Program-made: the position numbers and the translations under genes | Source of the DNA: Boseongicola sp. SB0675_bin_26 | Lineage (GTDB): Bacteria; Pseudomonadota; Alphaproteobacteria; Rhodobacterales; Rhodobacteraceae | Length of the DNA stretch: 13,988 bases | Assembly: GCA_009843725.1 (NCBI GenBank) | Contig: VYCX01000203.1 | Coordinates: forward strand, 1 to 13,988 | Direction of reading: 5' to 3' | The notes under the pieces: generated by a model | What the model saw: only the letters and a program-made list of their open reading frames with translations | What the model was told of the DNA's origin: nothing | Database searches by the model: none | Shown: piece by piece, positions 7,971 to 13,918 of the stretch | Layout: every line of letters starts with the position of its first letter | How positions within the stretch are numbered: the first letter of the stretch is position 1

Positions 7971-9311
7971 TCAGCCGTTGCGTGCCATCCATTCCCGCCA
8001 GCGCAGCACGGCATTCATGCCGATTTCGCGGAATGGCTGGGGAGGAAGCCGTGCAGGCGCATCCTCCGCCGTGAAGCGCTTCGTGATCGCGCTGCCTGCA
8101 CCGCAGGCCAGTTCGGCGGCGCCGATGCCGGTGAGGGTGCCTCGCGCCGCGCCGAGTCCGTTCTGGACGCACGCCGAAAAGACGCCTTCGTCAATTTCGC
8201 GCATGACCGCAACACCGTTTCGGCTCAGGCAGGCATGCCCGGCCCAGACATGCTTGAACGACATGCCTGCAAGGGAGGGGAACCGTGCATCGAAGCGTGC
8301 CTGCATGCCATGTGTCGCGCGGGACAGATCGGACGCTCTCGGAACCATTCCCGACCGCAGCGCCACTGTCGCCCGGATGAGGATTCGGTTGCCGCCCTGG
8401 CCCCGGTCGATGCGCCGGACCGTCGCGCCCATGTGGTCAGCGGGCGTGATGCCCCAGCGGTCCTGCCCTCCGGCCTGCCGGAGCTGGTCAGGGGAAAGTT
8501 CGGGCGTCATCGCTCCGAACAGGAACAGGTGCATCAGACGCCCGCGCGCGAAGCCGAAGCTCTCAAGATGGCCATTGACGGCCAGGATCACCTTGCCGGC
8601 CTGCACCGCGGCCTTCGGCGTCGACACGATCCAGCTGCCGCCCTGTCGCGTGAAGCCGGTGGCCGGGCTTTCCTCGTGCACGCGGACGCCTGCGCGCGCG
8701 AGACCGGCCGCCATTCCGCGGATGAAGCCGGCCGGCTGCAGCATCACGGTTCCGGGCGTGTAGAGTCCGGAGCGGTAGTATTCGCTGCCCGTGACCTCTT
8801 CCATCTGCCTGGCGTCAAGCATCTCCGACGGCTCGCCGATGCTGTCGAGATGCGCCTTGTCCCGCTCGTTGGCGGCATGGCCAGCAGAGTCGCCGGCGCC
8901 GTTTATCTTGCCCGCGCGGTCGAAGAAGTTCGGGTCGATTCCGTATTCCTCGACCGCGGCTTCGGCGAAGTCCTGTGCCTGGCGGTTCAGCGCAATCAGT
9001 TCGCGCTCGCCACGGCCCGCCATTTTCTCCGAACCCGGGAGATTGTGCGGCAGGTCGATCATGAAGCCCGAATTCCGCCCGGCAGCGCCCTCGGCGATCC
9101 GCCCTGCTTCGAGAATTGCGATGCGTGCGCCGTGGGTGAGCTGCGTGAGCCGCCTGGCTGCCGCCAATCCGGCAAAGCCGGCGCCGATGACGACGAAGTC
9201 GGCGGTCACGTTCCCTTCAAGGTGCCATGGCGGAGGCAAATCGCCCAGAATGGCGTTCCAGCCAGCCCGACCCTTCTGGACAGGAATCCGGAGCGCCTGG
9301 TGCTTCGTCAA
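7971..9311 (-). CDS. FAD-dependent oxidoreductase, glycine/D-amino acid oxidase (DAO) family
   Basis: This 446-aa flavoenzyme resembles DadA, sarcosine oxidase and gamma-glutamylputrescine oxidase (PuuB) types, which oxidise primary or secondary amines to imines. The dinucleotide-binding motif is DFVVIGAGFAGLAAARRL (38-55) with Glu68 in ILEAG binding the ribose, followed by GAAGRNSGFM (75-84). The N-terminal segment of about 35 residues before the Rossmann motif (RIPVQKGRAGWNAIL) is usual for the PuuB-like group. The start is TTG at 9309-9311: an in-frame stop lies nine codons upstream and no ATG or GTG occurs between. That TTG overlaps the stop of a small upstream frame (TTGA). Its stop abuts the mttB-like stop with no gap. 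Substrate unknown; the RidA gene in the same locus fits an imine-producing enzyme. Confidence 0.87.
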   Translation of the reverse strand: MTKHQALRIPVQKGRAGWNAILGDLPPPWHLEGNVTADFVVIGAGFAGLAAARRLTQLTHGARIAILEAGRIAEGAAGRNSGFMIDLPHNLPGSEKMAGRGERELIALNRQAQDFAEAAVEEYGIDPNFFDRAGKINGAGDSAGHAANERDKAHLDSIGEPSEMLDARQMEEVTGSEYYRSGLYTPGTVMLQPAGFIRGMAAGLARAGVRVHEESPATGFTRQGGSWIVSTPKAAVQAGKVILAVNGHLESFGFARGRLMHLFLFGAMTPELSPDQLRQAGGQDRWGITPADHMGATVRRIDRGQGGNRILIRATVALRSGMVPRASDLSRATHGMQARFDARFPSLAGMSFKHVWAGHACLSRNGVAVMREIDEGVFSACVQNGLGAARGTLTGIGAAELACGAGSAITKRFTAEDAPARLPPQPFREIGMNAVLRWREWMARNG

Positions 9312-9463
9312 CTGACGGCCCCGAATTCGTCATCCGGGAGATCAGTCCAGAAAGTCTCGTTCCGCCTGTGCCAGCCATGGGCATCGAGACCCGGGCTTCC
9401 GGCATCGCTGCCGGAGATCACGGCCGGGACAAGGCTGCCTTCAAATCGAATCTGGCTGTGCAT
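9308..9463 (-). CDS. Possible small ORF coupled to the FAD oxidoreductase gene
   Basis: The ATG at 9461-9463 opens a 51-aa frame starting MHSQIRFEGSLVPAV and ending DLPDDEFGAVS. AGGA lies eight bases upstream; an earlier ATG (9484) or GTG (9517) would lengthen it to 62 or 69 residues. Its TGA overlaps the TTG start of the FAD gene as TTGA, the spacing seen between coupled genes. About 69 percent of third positions are G or C, lower than in neighbouring genes. I do not recognise the protein; no membrane segment or domain is visible. It could be a true small gene, the tail of a decayed gene, or chance. Confidence 0.3.
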   Translation of the reverse strand: MHSQIRFEGSLVPAVISGSDAGSPGLDAHGWHRRNETFWTDLPDDEFGAVS

Positions 9464-9726
9464 TCCGGCATTCCTGCAAGGCATTGAGGGCGATGGCCAC
9501 GCGCGCAGAAGAGGCACATCTCTTCATGATTCTGTCAAGGACGTCGCTCACCGGCTTTCCAGGAAGGCCGTCTCTCGAAGCCGGACTTCCATTTGCGTGA
9601 GTTCGGCGTCCGGAACTGCCGGGCTGCAGACATGGGCCTCGTTCAGACTCATGCTGAACGAACGAGGCGTTTCGCCGGCCCGCGCCGCGTCCCGCCCTTC
9701 GGTGCGAAGCCTTGGCATGATCCGCT
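9312..9726. other. 415-nt stretch with only short overlapping frames; possible gene remnant
   Basis: This gap separates the Gfo/Idh gene from the FAD gene in an otherwise tightly packed leftward unit. On the minus strand it holds a 56-aa frame (9718 to 9548, starting 8 nt after the dehydrogenase stop, containing SLNEAHVCSPAVPDAEL). A 36-aa GTG frame (9551 to 9441, starting SDVLDRIMKRCASS) overlaps that stop as GTGA. The 51-69 aa frame that ends at 9308 follows. The first and third frames share the same phase, broken by stops around 9530-9550, as expected if one gene had been frameshifted or had acquired stops. No homolog is recognised, no terminator or promoter is evident, and the remnant reading is inference. 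Confidence 0.35.
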
Positions 9727-10917
9727 TCAGACCGGTTGCCAGGTTCCGCCGGCACTGTTGGACTGAACGGCGGCGTGAATGAAGCGCACGCCTCGGACGC
9801 CGTCCTCCACCGAGGGCAGCGACAGCCAGTCTGCGGGTGTCGAAAGGCGGTCCTTGCGCGCCGCCACGGCCATCGCGAATTCGATGTAGAGGTTTGCCCA
9901 GGCCTCTATGAGGCCTTCCGGAAAGCCGCGGCCGGTGCGCACGAGGCGCTCGGTTTGAGGCGAAACGCCATGGCCGTGACCCCGGCTGACAATCCGGTCC
10001 GGCTCGCCGAAGCGGTTGAGCTTAAGATGTTCGCACCGGTCCATGTCCCATTCGAGTCCGGCCTCGGCGCCGAAGACACGAAGCCGCAAGCCGCCCCGGT
10101 TCCCGGTGGCAAGCCGCGTGGCCATCAGCGTTCCCGGCACCGAGCCCGCGTGGCGGGTCGTCATGAACACGGTGTCTTCCAGGGGCTTGGGTGCGCCGCA
10201 GACATGGAATTCGGCACGCAGATGGGTCAATTCAAGGCCGGAGACGAAACTGGCCAGATGTGCCGCATGCGTGCCGATGTCGCCCACGCAGCTGGTGGGT
10301 CCTGAGACAGCCGGATCGAGTCGCCACCTGACATGGGGTGCGTCGTGCGAGCCTTCCGGGATCATCCAGTCCTGCATGAATTCGACATGGATCTGGTTGA
10401 CGCGCCCCAGTGCCCCGCGTGCCACGATTGCGCGTGCCTCGCGGATCATCGGATAGCAGGACATGACGTAGGACACGCCGAAAACGCAGCCTGTTTCCCT
10501 TGCGCGCGACACAAGGGTCTCGGCCTCCTCGATCTCGTTCGCGAGGGGCTTGTCGCAGAGCACGTCGATGCCAGCATCCAGGAAGCTCGTCGCGGCGGCG
10601 CAATGGAGATTGTTCGGAGTGGTGATCATCACGGCCTCGACCCCGTCCGCGCGCGCGGTCTCGCGCTCCGCCATTTCGGCGAAGGACCCGTATGAGCGGT
10701 CTTCGGCGACGTGCCACTCGGCGGCACCCACGCTTGCCTTGGCCGGGTCGGACGAGAACGCTCCGGCAACGACATCCCAGCGGTCGCTCATTCGCGCAGC
10801 CATTGCCTGGGTTCGGGCAATGCGCCCTCCACCGACCACGCCGAGCCGCAGGCGCCGGGACAGGCCGGGATACGAGGCGTTGAAGTCCGTGTCTTGCGGG
10901 ATGAGCCTTTCCGTCAT
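9727..10917 (-). CDS. Gfo/Idh/MocA family oxidoreductase
   Basis: This 396-aa protein is an NAD(P)-dependent dehydrogenase of the Gfo/Idh/MocA family, which oxidises or reduces sugars, inositols and related polyols. The N-terminal Rossmann fold shows RLGVVGGGRIA (24-34), then ITTPNNLHC (98-106) and the family Lys motif CDKPLA (121-126). The C-terminal domain has VGDIGTHAAHL (211-221), with the Asp and His expected of the catalytic D-x3-H motif. The frame stays open upstream to 11193, inside the neighbouring gene. ATG 10915-10917 is chosen because GAGG precedes it by five bases and it starts 7 nt after the stop of the 218-aa gene. It is probably co-transcribed with that gene and the FAD oxidase. 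Substrate unknown. Confidence 0.87.
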   Translation of the reverse strand: MTERLIPQDTDFNASYPGLSRRLRLGVVGGGRIARTQAMAARMSDRWDVVAGAFSSDPAKASVGAAEWHVAEDRSYGSFAEMAERETARADGVEAVMITTPNNLHCAAATSFLDAGIDVLCDKPLANEIEEAETLVSRARETGCVFGVSYVMSCYPMIREARAIVARGALGRVNQIHVEFMQDWMIPEGSHDAPHVRWRLDPAVSGPTSCVGDIGTHAAHLASFVSGLELTHLRAEFHVCGAPKPLEDTVFMTTRHAGSVPGTLMATRLATGNRGGLRLRVFGAEAGLEWDMDRCEHLKLNRFGEPDRIVSRGHGHGVSPQTERLVRTGRGFPEGLIEAWANLYIEFAMAVAARKDRLSTPADWLSLPSVEDGVRGVRFIHAAVQSNSAGGTWQPV

Positions 10918-10924
10918 GATGTCC

Positions 10925-11581
10925 TCACTTTGGCGGCGTCGCGCCGTCCGGCAGCATCTCCACGGCCAAGAAGATTGACGGCGTGACGGTTTCGTACTGG
11001 TGCCAGGGATAGTTGCCGTCCGCGTCAAACATGGGCCGGTGCGTGGCGCCGGGCGCCATCGGTTCCTCGAGATAGAGCGTCGAAACGTCGTTTTCGCGGC
11101 ATTGCTGCATCTTGCCAATGCCGACGACCTGGGTGTGGACTTCGCGAAATCCGGGCACCGGACAGAAAGCATGGTCCCGGTGAAGCCCGACATTCAGGGG
11201 CACTGAGCCGGCGTGGTACATCGTGAAGCCATGCTGCCCGACCCAGACCTTGGGCGACATGTAGTGGCTGACGCCGCGCAGCCGTTCCTCCTGGCGAACA
11301 TCGAATGCGGACGGCCAGCAGCGCCTTACCTCGGAAAAGAGCCGGTCTTCGTCCTCGTGGTCCGCGAAACGCTCCACGATGACGGCGTGGGCCACGTCGC
11401 GGAGTTCGACATCCGCGACCACGGCCGATTGGAGATGCCCAAGACGCTGTTCGCGGATCCGCACGGGTTCCTCCGAAAGGTTGAGCAGGATGACCTTGCC
11501 CGTGACTCGATGGGCCGGGCTGGCCGTGATGATCCGCACCGTGAAGAACGGTTCGGCAAGATCAAGAGCTCGTGTCGGCAT
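10925..11581 (-). CDS. Uncharacterised 218-aa protein with a His-rich, possibly cupin-like C-terminal half
   Basis: I do not recognise this protein. The frame is open upstream to 11740, but ATG 11579-11581 has an excellent GGGAGGAGG site just upstream and gives 218 residues. The N-terminal half (residues 10-70) looks like beta strands, for example VTGKVILLNLSEEPVRI. The C-terminal half has several His residues in strand-like surroundings: LHRDHAF (133-139), REVHTQVVG (146-154), GATHRPMF (178-185) and YPWHQYET (191-198). Such spacing would suit a cupin-type metal site, but I cannot confirm the fold. It is not an evident IolB. As first gene of the leftward unit, ahead of a Gfo/Idh dehydrogenase, it may be an isomerase, lyase or ligand-binding protein for the same substrate. 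Confidence 0.7.
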   Translation of the reverse strand: MPTRALDLAEPFFTVRIITASPAHRVTGKVILLNLSEEPVRIREQRLGHLQSAVVADVELRDVAHAVIVERFADHEDEDRLFSEVRRCWPSAFDVRQEERLRGVSHYMSPKVWVGQHGFTMYHAGSVPLNVGLHRDHAFCPVPGFREVHTQVVGIGKMQQCRENDVSTLYLEEPMAPGATHRPMFDADGNYPWHQYETVTPSIFLAVEMLPDGATPPK

Positions 11582-11763
11582 CGGGGTCCTCCTCCCGGCG
11601 GCGGATCCGGGTGCGCAACGGATTTGGGGGTCTACGAACCCGCCAAGGCCCGCGGAGTCAAGCATGCCTGCATCGCCCGCAGACGCGCAAGCCCGCTTCC
11701 GCATTGGCGCGCGGCCGGCGTCACTCGCGAACCGCTGCAAGGCGAAACCGCGGTGTTGACGAG

Positions 11764-11793
11764 TTGAACAGCTTGCGCCAATGCATGTAAGTT
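11764..11793 (+). promoter_or_regulatory. Predicted promoter of the ridA-like/rpiR unit
   Basis: TTGAAC (11764-11769) and TAAGTT (11788-11793) are separated by 18 nt and lie about 30 nt before the RidA start. The -10 falls inside the palindrome at 11786-11800, so a bound regulator would block RNA polymerase. TTGACG at 11756 is an alternative -35. No mapping data support it. Confidence 0.4.
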
Positions 11794-11800
11794 ACTTACA
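11786..11800. promoter_or_regulatory. Perfect palindromic operator TGTAAGTTACTTACA, probably for the RpiR-type regulator
   Basis: This 15-bp sequence reads the same on both strands apart from its central base. It sits in the 240-nt divergent gap between the 218-aa gene and the ridA-like gene, 22 nt before the latter. A second copy with the same TGTAA-N5-TTACA layout occurs at 13863-13877. RpiR-family regulators such as HexR bind closely similar TGTAAT-rich palindromes, and an RpiR gene is encoded just downstream. From this position it could control both divergent units. Confidence 0.72.
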
Positions 11801-11821
11801 CCTCGAAGAGGGCAAAAAAAA

Positions 11822-12211
11822 ATGGTGAATGGCGTGACTCGTTTCGACATGGCCGACGATGCGGCCGGCGGCACCCGGCGCCCGTTTGCCAAGGCTGTGC
11901 GTGCGGGCGATTTCGTCTTTGTTTCCGGCCAGGTCCCCGCCGCCGATGGCGAGATTGTCGTCGGCGGCATCGCGGAGCAGGCCGAACGGGTCATCGCAAA
12001 CGTCATCGCCGCTCTCGACGCTGCGGATTGCGGGCTGGAGCATGTGGTAAAGGTCAATGTCTGGCTGGACGATCCTCGAGATTTCACGAGCTTCAACGCC
12101 GTGTTCGAACGCCACTTCCGCGATCACCCGCCTGCTCGCTCCACGGTCCAGTCCGCGCTCATGGTCGACGCGAAGGTCGAAATGGACGTGATCGCGTACA
12201 AGCCCGAATAG
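11822..12211 (+). CDS. RidA/YER057c/UK114 family protein (imine/enamine deaminase-like)
   Basis: This 129-aa protein belongs to the Rid family of small trimeric enzymes that hydrolyse reactive imines and enamines to ketones and ammonia. Features are FVFVSGQVPAADGEIV (31-46), VVKVNVWLDD (75-84), Arg106 in PPARSTVQ, equivalent to the catalytic Arg105 of E. coli RidA, and Glu120 in KVEMDVIAY. ATG 11822 follows GAAGAGGG at a slightly long spacing, across a run of A residues. It is first in a two-gene unit, 25 nt ahead of the rpiR-family gene and under the palindromic operator. Since FAD amine oxidases make imines, it may serve the FAD enzyme of this locus; that link is inference. Confidence 0.9.
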   Translation: MVNGVTRFDMADDAAGGTRRPFAKAVRAGDFVFVSGQVPAADGEIVVGGIAEQAERVIANVIAALDAADCGLEHVVKVNVWLDDPRDFTSFNAVFERHFRDHPPARSTVQSALMVDAKVEMDVIAYKPE

Positions 12212-12236
12212 CCGGCAAGTGGCGGGCGACGAGACC

Positions 12237-13115
12237 ATGACCAAGATCATCGACGTCATATCGCAGATGCGGAAACTGGACGGCAGGTTTCCGAAGCGTG
12301 AACAGCGGGTGGCGGACTTCGTGCTCTCAAACCTGGAGCGTGCGACCCGCCTCACGCAGAACGAGATCGCGGAAGCAGCCGACGTCTCGGTCGCGACGGT
12401 GAATCGATTCTGCCAGACCATCGGCTGCGAGGGATTCCGCGACTTCAACATCAGGCTCGCTCAAAGCGTGGCGGTAAGCCTGCAATACCTTGGCGGGCCG
12501 AGCCGCACGGATTCCGAATCCGAGCAGCTCGTCACGCAAGTCTTCGGCGCGCTTGTCGACACCCTCAACCTGGCGCGCTTCCAGCTTGACAGCGACGCCG
12601 TGCAGCAGGCTGTCTCGGTGCTGGCAGATGCACGGCGGATCTCGTTCATCGGCGTCGGTGGCGGATCGGCAAACGTTGCCCGCGAAGGTGCCAACAGGTT
12701 CTTTCGTCTCGGGATTCCCACCGAAGCGCATGCAGATGGCTACTTTCAGCGCATGCTTGCCTCGACCCTGTCGGATGGCGATGTCATCTTTGCCATTTCC
12801 GCGAGCGGCCAGCCGGCCGAGCTTCTGGACAGCGTTGCAATCGCCCGGCAGTATGGCGCCAAGTCGATCGGCCTGACCAAGGTCGGCACGCCTCTCGCCA
12901 AGTCTGCCGATGTCTCCATCGAGATCGACATTCCCGAAGATCAGGACATCTACAAGCCTTCGGCCTCACGGCTCGTCTTCATTGCCATAATCGATGTGCT
13001 CGCGGCGGGCACGGCCCGCAAGCGGCCGGAATTGGTAAAGGAGTACCTGCGACGCATTCGTACTTCCATGATCGCGCTTTCGGAGGACACGGGCCCAAGG
13101 CCGATTGGCGACTGA
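12237..13115 (+). CDS. RpiR-family transcriptional regulator (HTH + SIS)
   Basis: This 292-aa regulator has an N-terminal RpiR helix-turn-helix domain (about 1-77). It includes FPKREQRVADFVL (18-30) and the recognition region LTQNEIAEAADVSVATVNRF (39-58). A SIS sugar-phosphate-binding domain (about 125-258) follows, with FIGVGGGSANVA (137-148) and FAISASGQPAE (185-195), the Ser-rich phosphate-binding loop. Such proteins sense phosphorylated sugars or related metabolites. An in-frame GTG at 12219 is possible, but ATG 12237 fits the family N-terminus better. It follows the ridA-like gene by 25 nt and is likely autoregulated through the 11786-11800 palindrome; its other probable target is the gene starting at 13919. 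Confidence 0.9.
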   Translation: MTKIIDVISQMRKLDGRFPKREQRVADFVLSNLERATRLTQNEIAEAADVSVATVNRFCQTIGCEGFRDFNIRLAQSVAVSLQYLGGPSRTDSESEQLVTQVFGALVDTLNLARFQLDSDAVQQAVSVLADARRISFIGVGGGSANVAREGANRFFRLGIPTEAHADGYFQRMLASTLSDGDVIFAISASGQPAELLDSVAIARQYGAKSIGLTKVGTPLAKSADVSIEIDIPEDQDIYKPSASRLVFIAIIDVLAAGTARKRPELVKEYLRRIRTSMIALSEDTGPRPIGD

Positions 13116-13200
13116 CATCGAGCCCGGTTGATGCGCCCACGGCATCCATCGCTGCCGGCCAGGGGGGGTCCGCTCGCAACGGCGGTGGCCTTGTACCGGC

Positions 13201-13232
13201 GACCGGCCGCAATTTCCGTTTCTCGGCCGGTC
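13201..13232 (+). terminator. Hairpin downstream of the rpiR-family gene
   Basis: A 9-bp perfect GC-rich stem, GACCGGCCG with CGGCCGGTC, encloses a 14-nt loop. It is the strongest inverted repeat I found after the rpiR stop, but it lacks a T-run, so it may be a Rho-dependent end structure or a 3' stabiliser. Confidence 0.35.
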
Positions 13233-13776
13233 CCGCAAGCGCAATGTCGCCGGACAGGCCTCTCCCGCCATCGCCTGACAGACGGCGGACTCGGCTTTCG
13301 CCCGCATGAGAACGGATTGCACGGCACGTTCGGCACCGACAGTTGCGATCCGGCGGCGGCAACTCCCCAGCGGCGAGGTCCGGGCCGCACGCCTCGCCAG
13401 CCTGCATCGGACGAAAGCGGCCGCTCGCGCGGAACGTTGGCGGTTGAACCGCCGCCCTTTCGTCAACCATGCTCCGAATGCACGGAAGCGTGACCTGACG
13501 CCGGAATGCCAGCCCTTCGCCGCGTTTGGCCGCGGTCGTCAGTTGCGGCTGTCCCACCTTTTCCGGCGATGTGTCCAATCGCGCTCCGCGGCAGATTCCC
13601 GCTCGGTTCGGGGCCCCGGGAACCCAACCGTCATGCCACGCGCCGCGCAGCCTCCGCCGGAAGCGAATCATTTCAGAAGGCCAGTCCGGGCCGCACTTCC
13701 GATGAACCGATGAATTGCCCGAACGGCCAAAAAGAATGAAAGTATCGTCTTGAGGCATTCGCCTATGCACGGTGAT

Positions 13777-13801
13777 TTGACATAAAATATATTTATATCA
13801 A
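13777..13801. promoter_or_regulatory. AT-rich imperfect inverted repeat upstream of the last gene
   Basis: TTGACATAAA (13777-13786) and TTTATATCAA (13792-13801) are complementary at nine of ten positions around a 5-nt centre. The repeat sits about 120 nt before the gene at 13919, in an AT-rich patch within GC-rich DNA. It may bind a second regulator, an activator or a DNA-bending protein. TTGACA alone has no good -10 at 16-18 nt. Confidence 0.35.
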
Positions 13802-13842
13802 TCTTTTATATACATTTCGCTTGAATCTGCCACGAAGCCTCC

Positions 13843-13870
13843 TTGACAGGCTTCTGCAAAAATGTAAAAA
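13843..13870 (+). promoter_or_regulatory. Predicted promoter of the gene at 13919
   Basis: A consensus -35 TTGACA (13843-13848) is followed 16 nt later by TAAAAA (13865-13870) as a weak -10, which lies inside the 13863-13877 operator. Transcription would begin near 13877, leaving a leader of about 40 nt. The layout parallels the ridA-like promoter. Confidence 0.5.
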
Positions 13871-13877
13871 ACTTACA
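13863..13877. promoter_or_regulatory. Second operator copy TGTAAAAAACTTACA
   Basis: It shares the TGTAA-N5-TTACA outline, and the C before TTACA, with the perfect palindrome at 11786-11800; only the left inner bases deviate from symmetry. It overlaps the predicted -10 of the gene at 13919, placing that gene with the ridA-like/rpiR unit under one regulator. Confidence 0.68.
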
Positions 13878-13918
13878 ATACAGCCTTCAGAGGGACACCA
13901 TTGAGAGAGGAGGAGACG

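Larger units (their letters stand above)
13116..13918. other. 803-nt gap without a convincing gene
   Basis: Frames exist on both strands, including one of 263 codons on the minus strand that runs into the rpiR gene. Their Arg/Pro/Ala/Gly-rich translations look like the shadows expected of GC-rich DNA, and none resembles a known protein. A 9-bp perfect hairpin, GACCGGCCG (13201-13209) with CGGCCGGTC (13224-13232), lies 85 nt after the rpiR stop, without a T-run. A weaker 7-bp hairpin spans 13372-13398. From about 13755 the DNA turns strikingly AT-rich (TATATTTATAT-like), leading into the promoter and operator of the gene at 13919. A small RNA or decayed gene in the GC-rich part cannot be excluded. 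Confidence 0.5.

Noticed and set aside
8235..9782. 515-codon open frame on the plus strand opposite the FAD oxidoreductase
   Set aside because: It is antisense to a gene with clear FAD-binding motifs; its translation shows no recognisable domain and is typical of a GC-rich shadow frame.
10918..11193. Upstream extension of the Gfo/Idh frame
   Set aside because: It lies within the 218-aa gene in another frame; ATG 10917 has a GAGG site and matches the family N-terminus.
11582..11740. Upstream extension of the 218-aa protein to 271 residues
   Set aside because: The added residues look non-coding and the GGGAGGAGG site points to ATG 11581. The resemblance in length to IolB (271 aa) is coincidental, as no IolB motifs are visible.
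12979..13770. 263-codon minus-strand frame across the rpiR end and the following gap
   Set aside because: It overlaps the SIS domain coding region antisense, has no ribosome-binding site I can defend and no recognisable domain.
13777..13798. TTGACA at 13777 as -35 of a sigma-70 promoter
   Set aside because: The nearest TATA-like hexamers are 10 or 22 nt away, outside the normal 16-18 nt; the TTGACA at 13843 is better placed.
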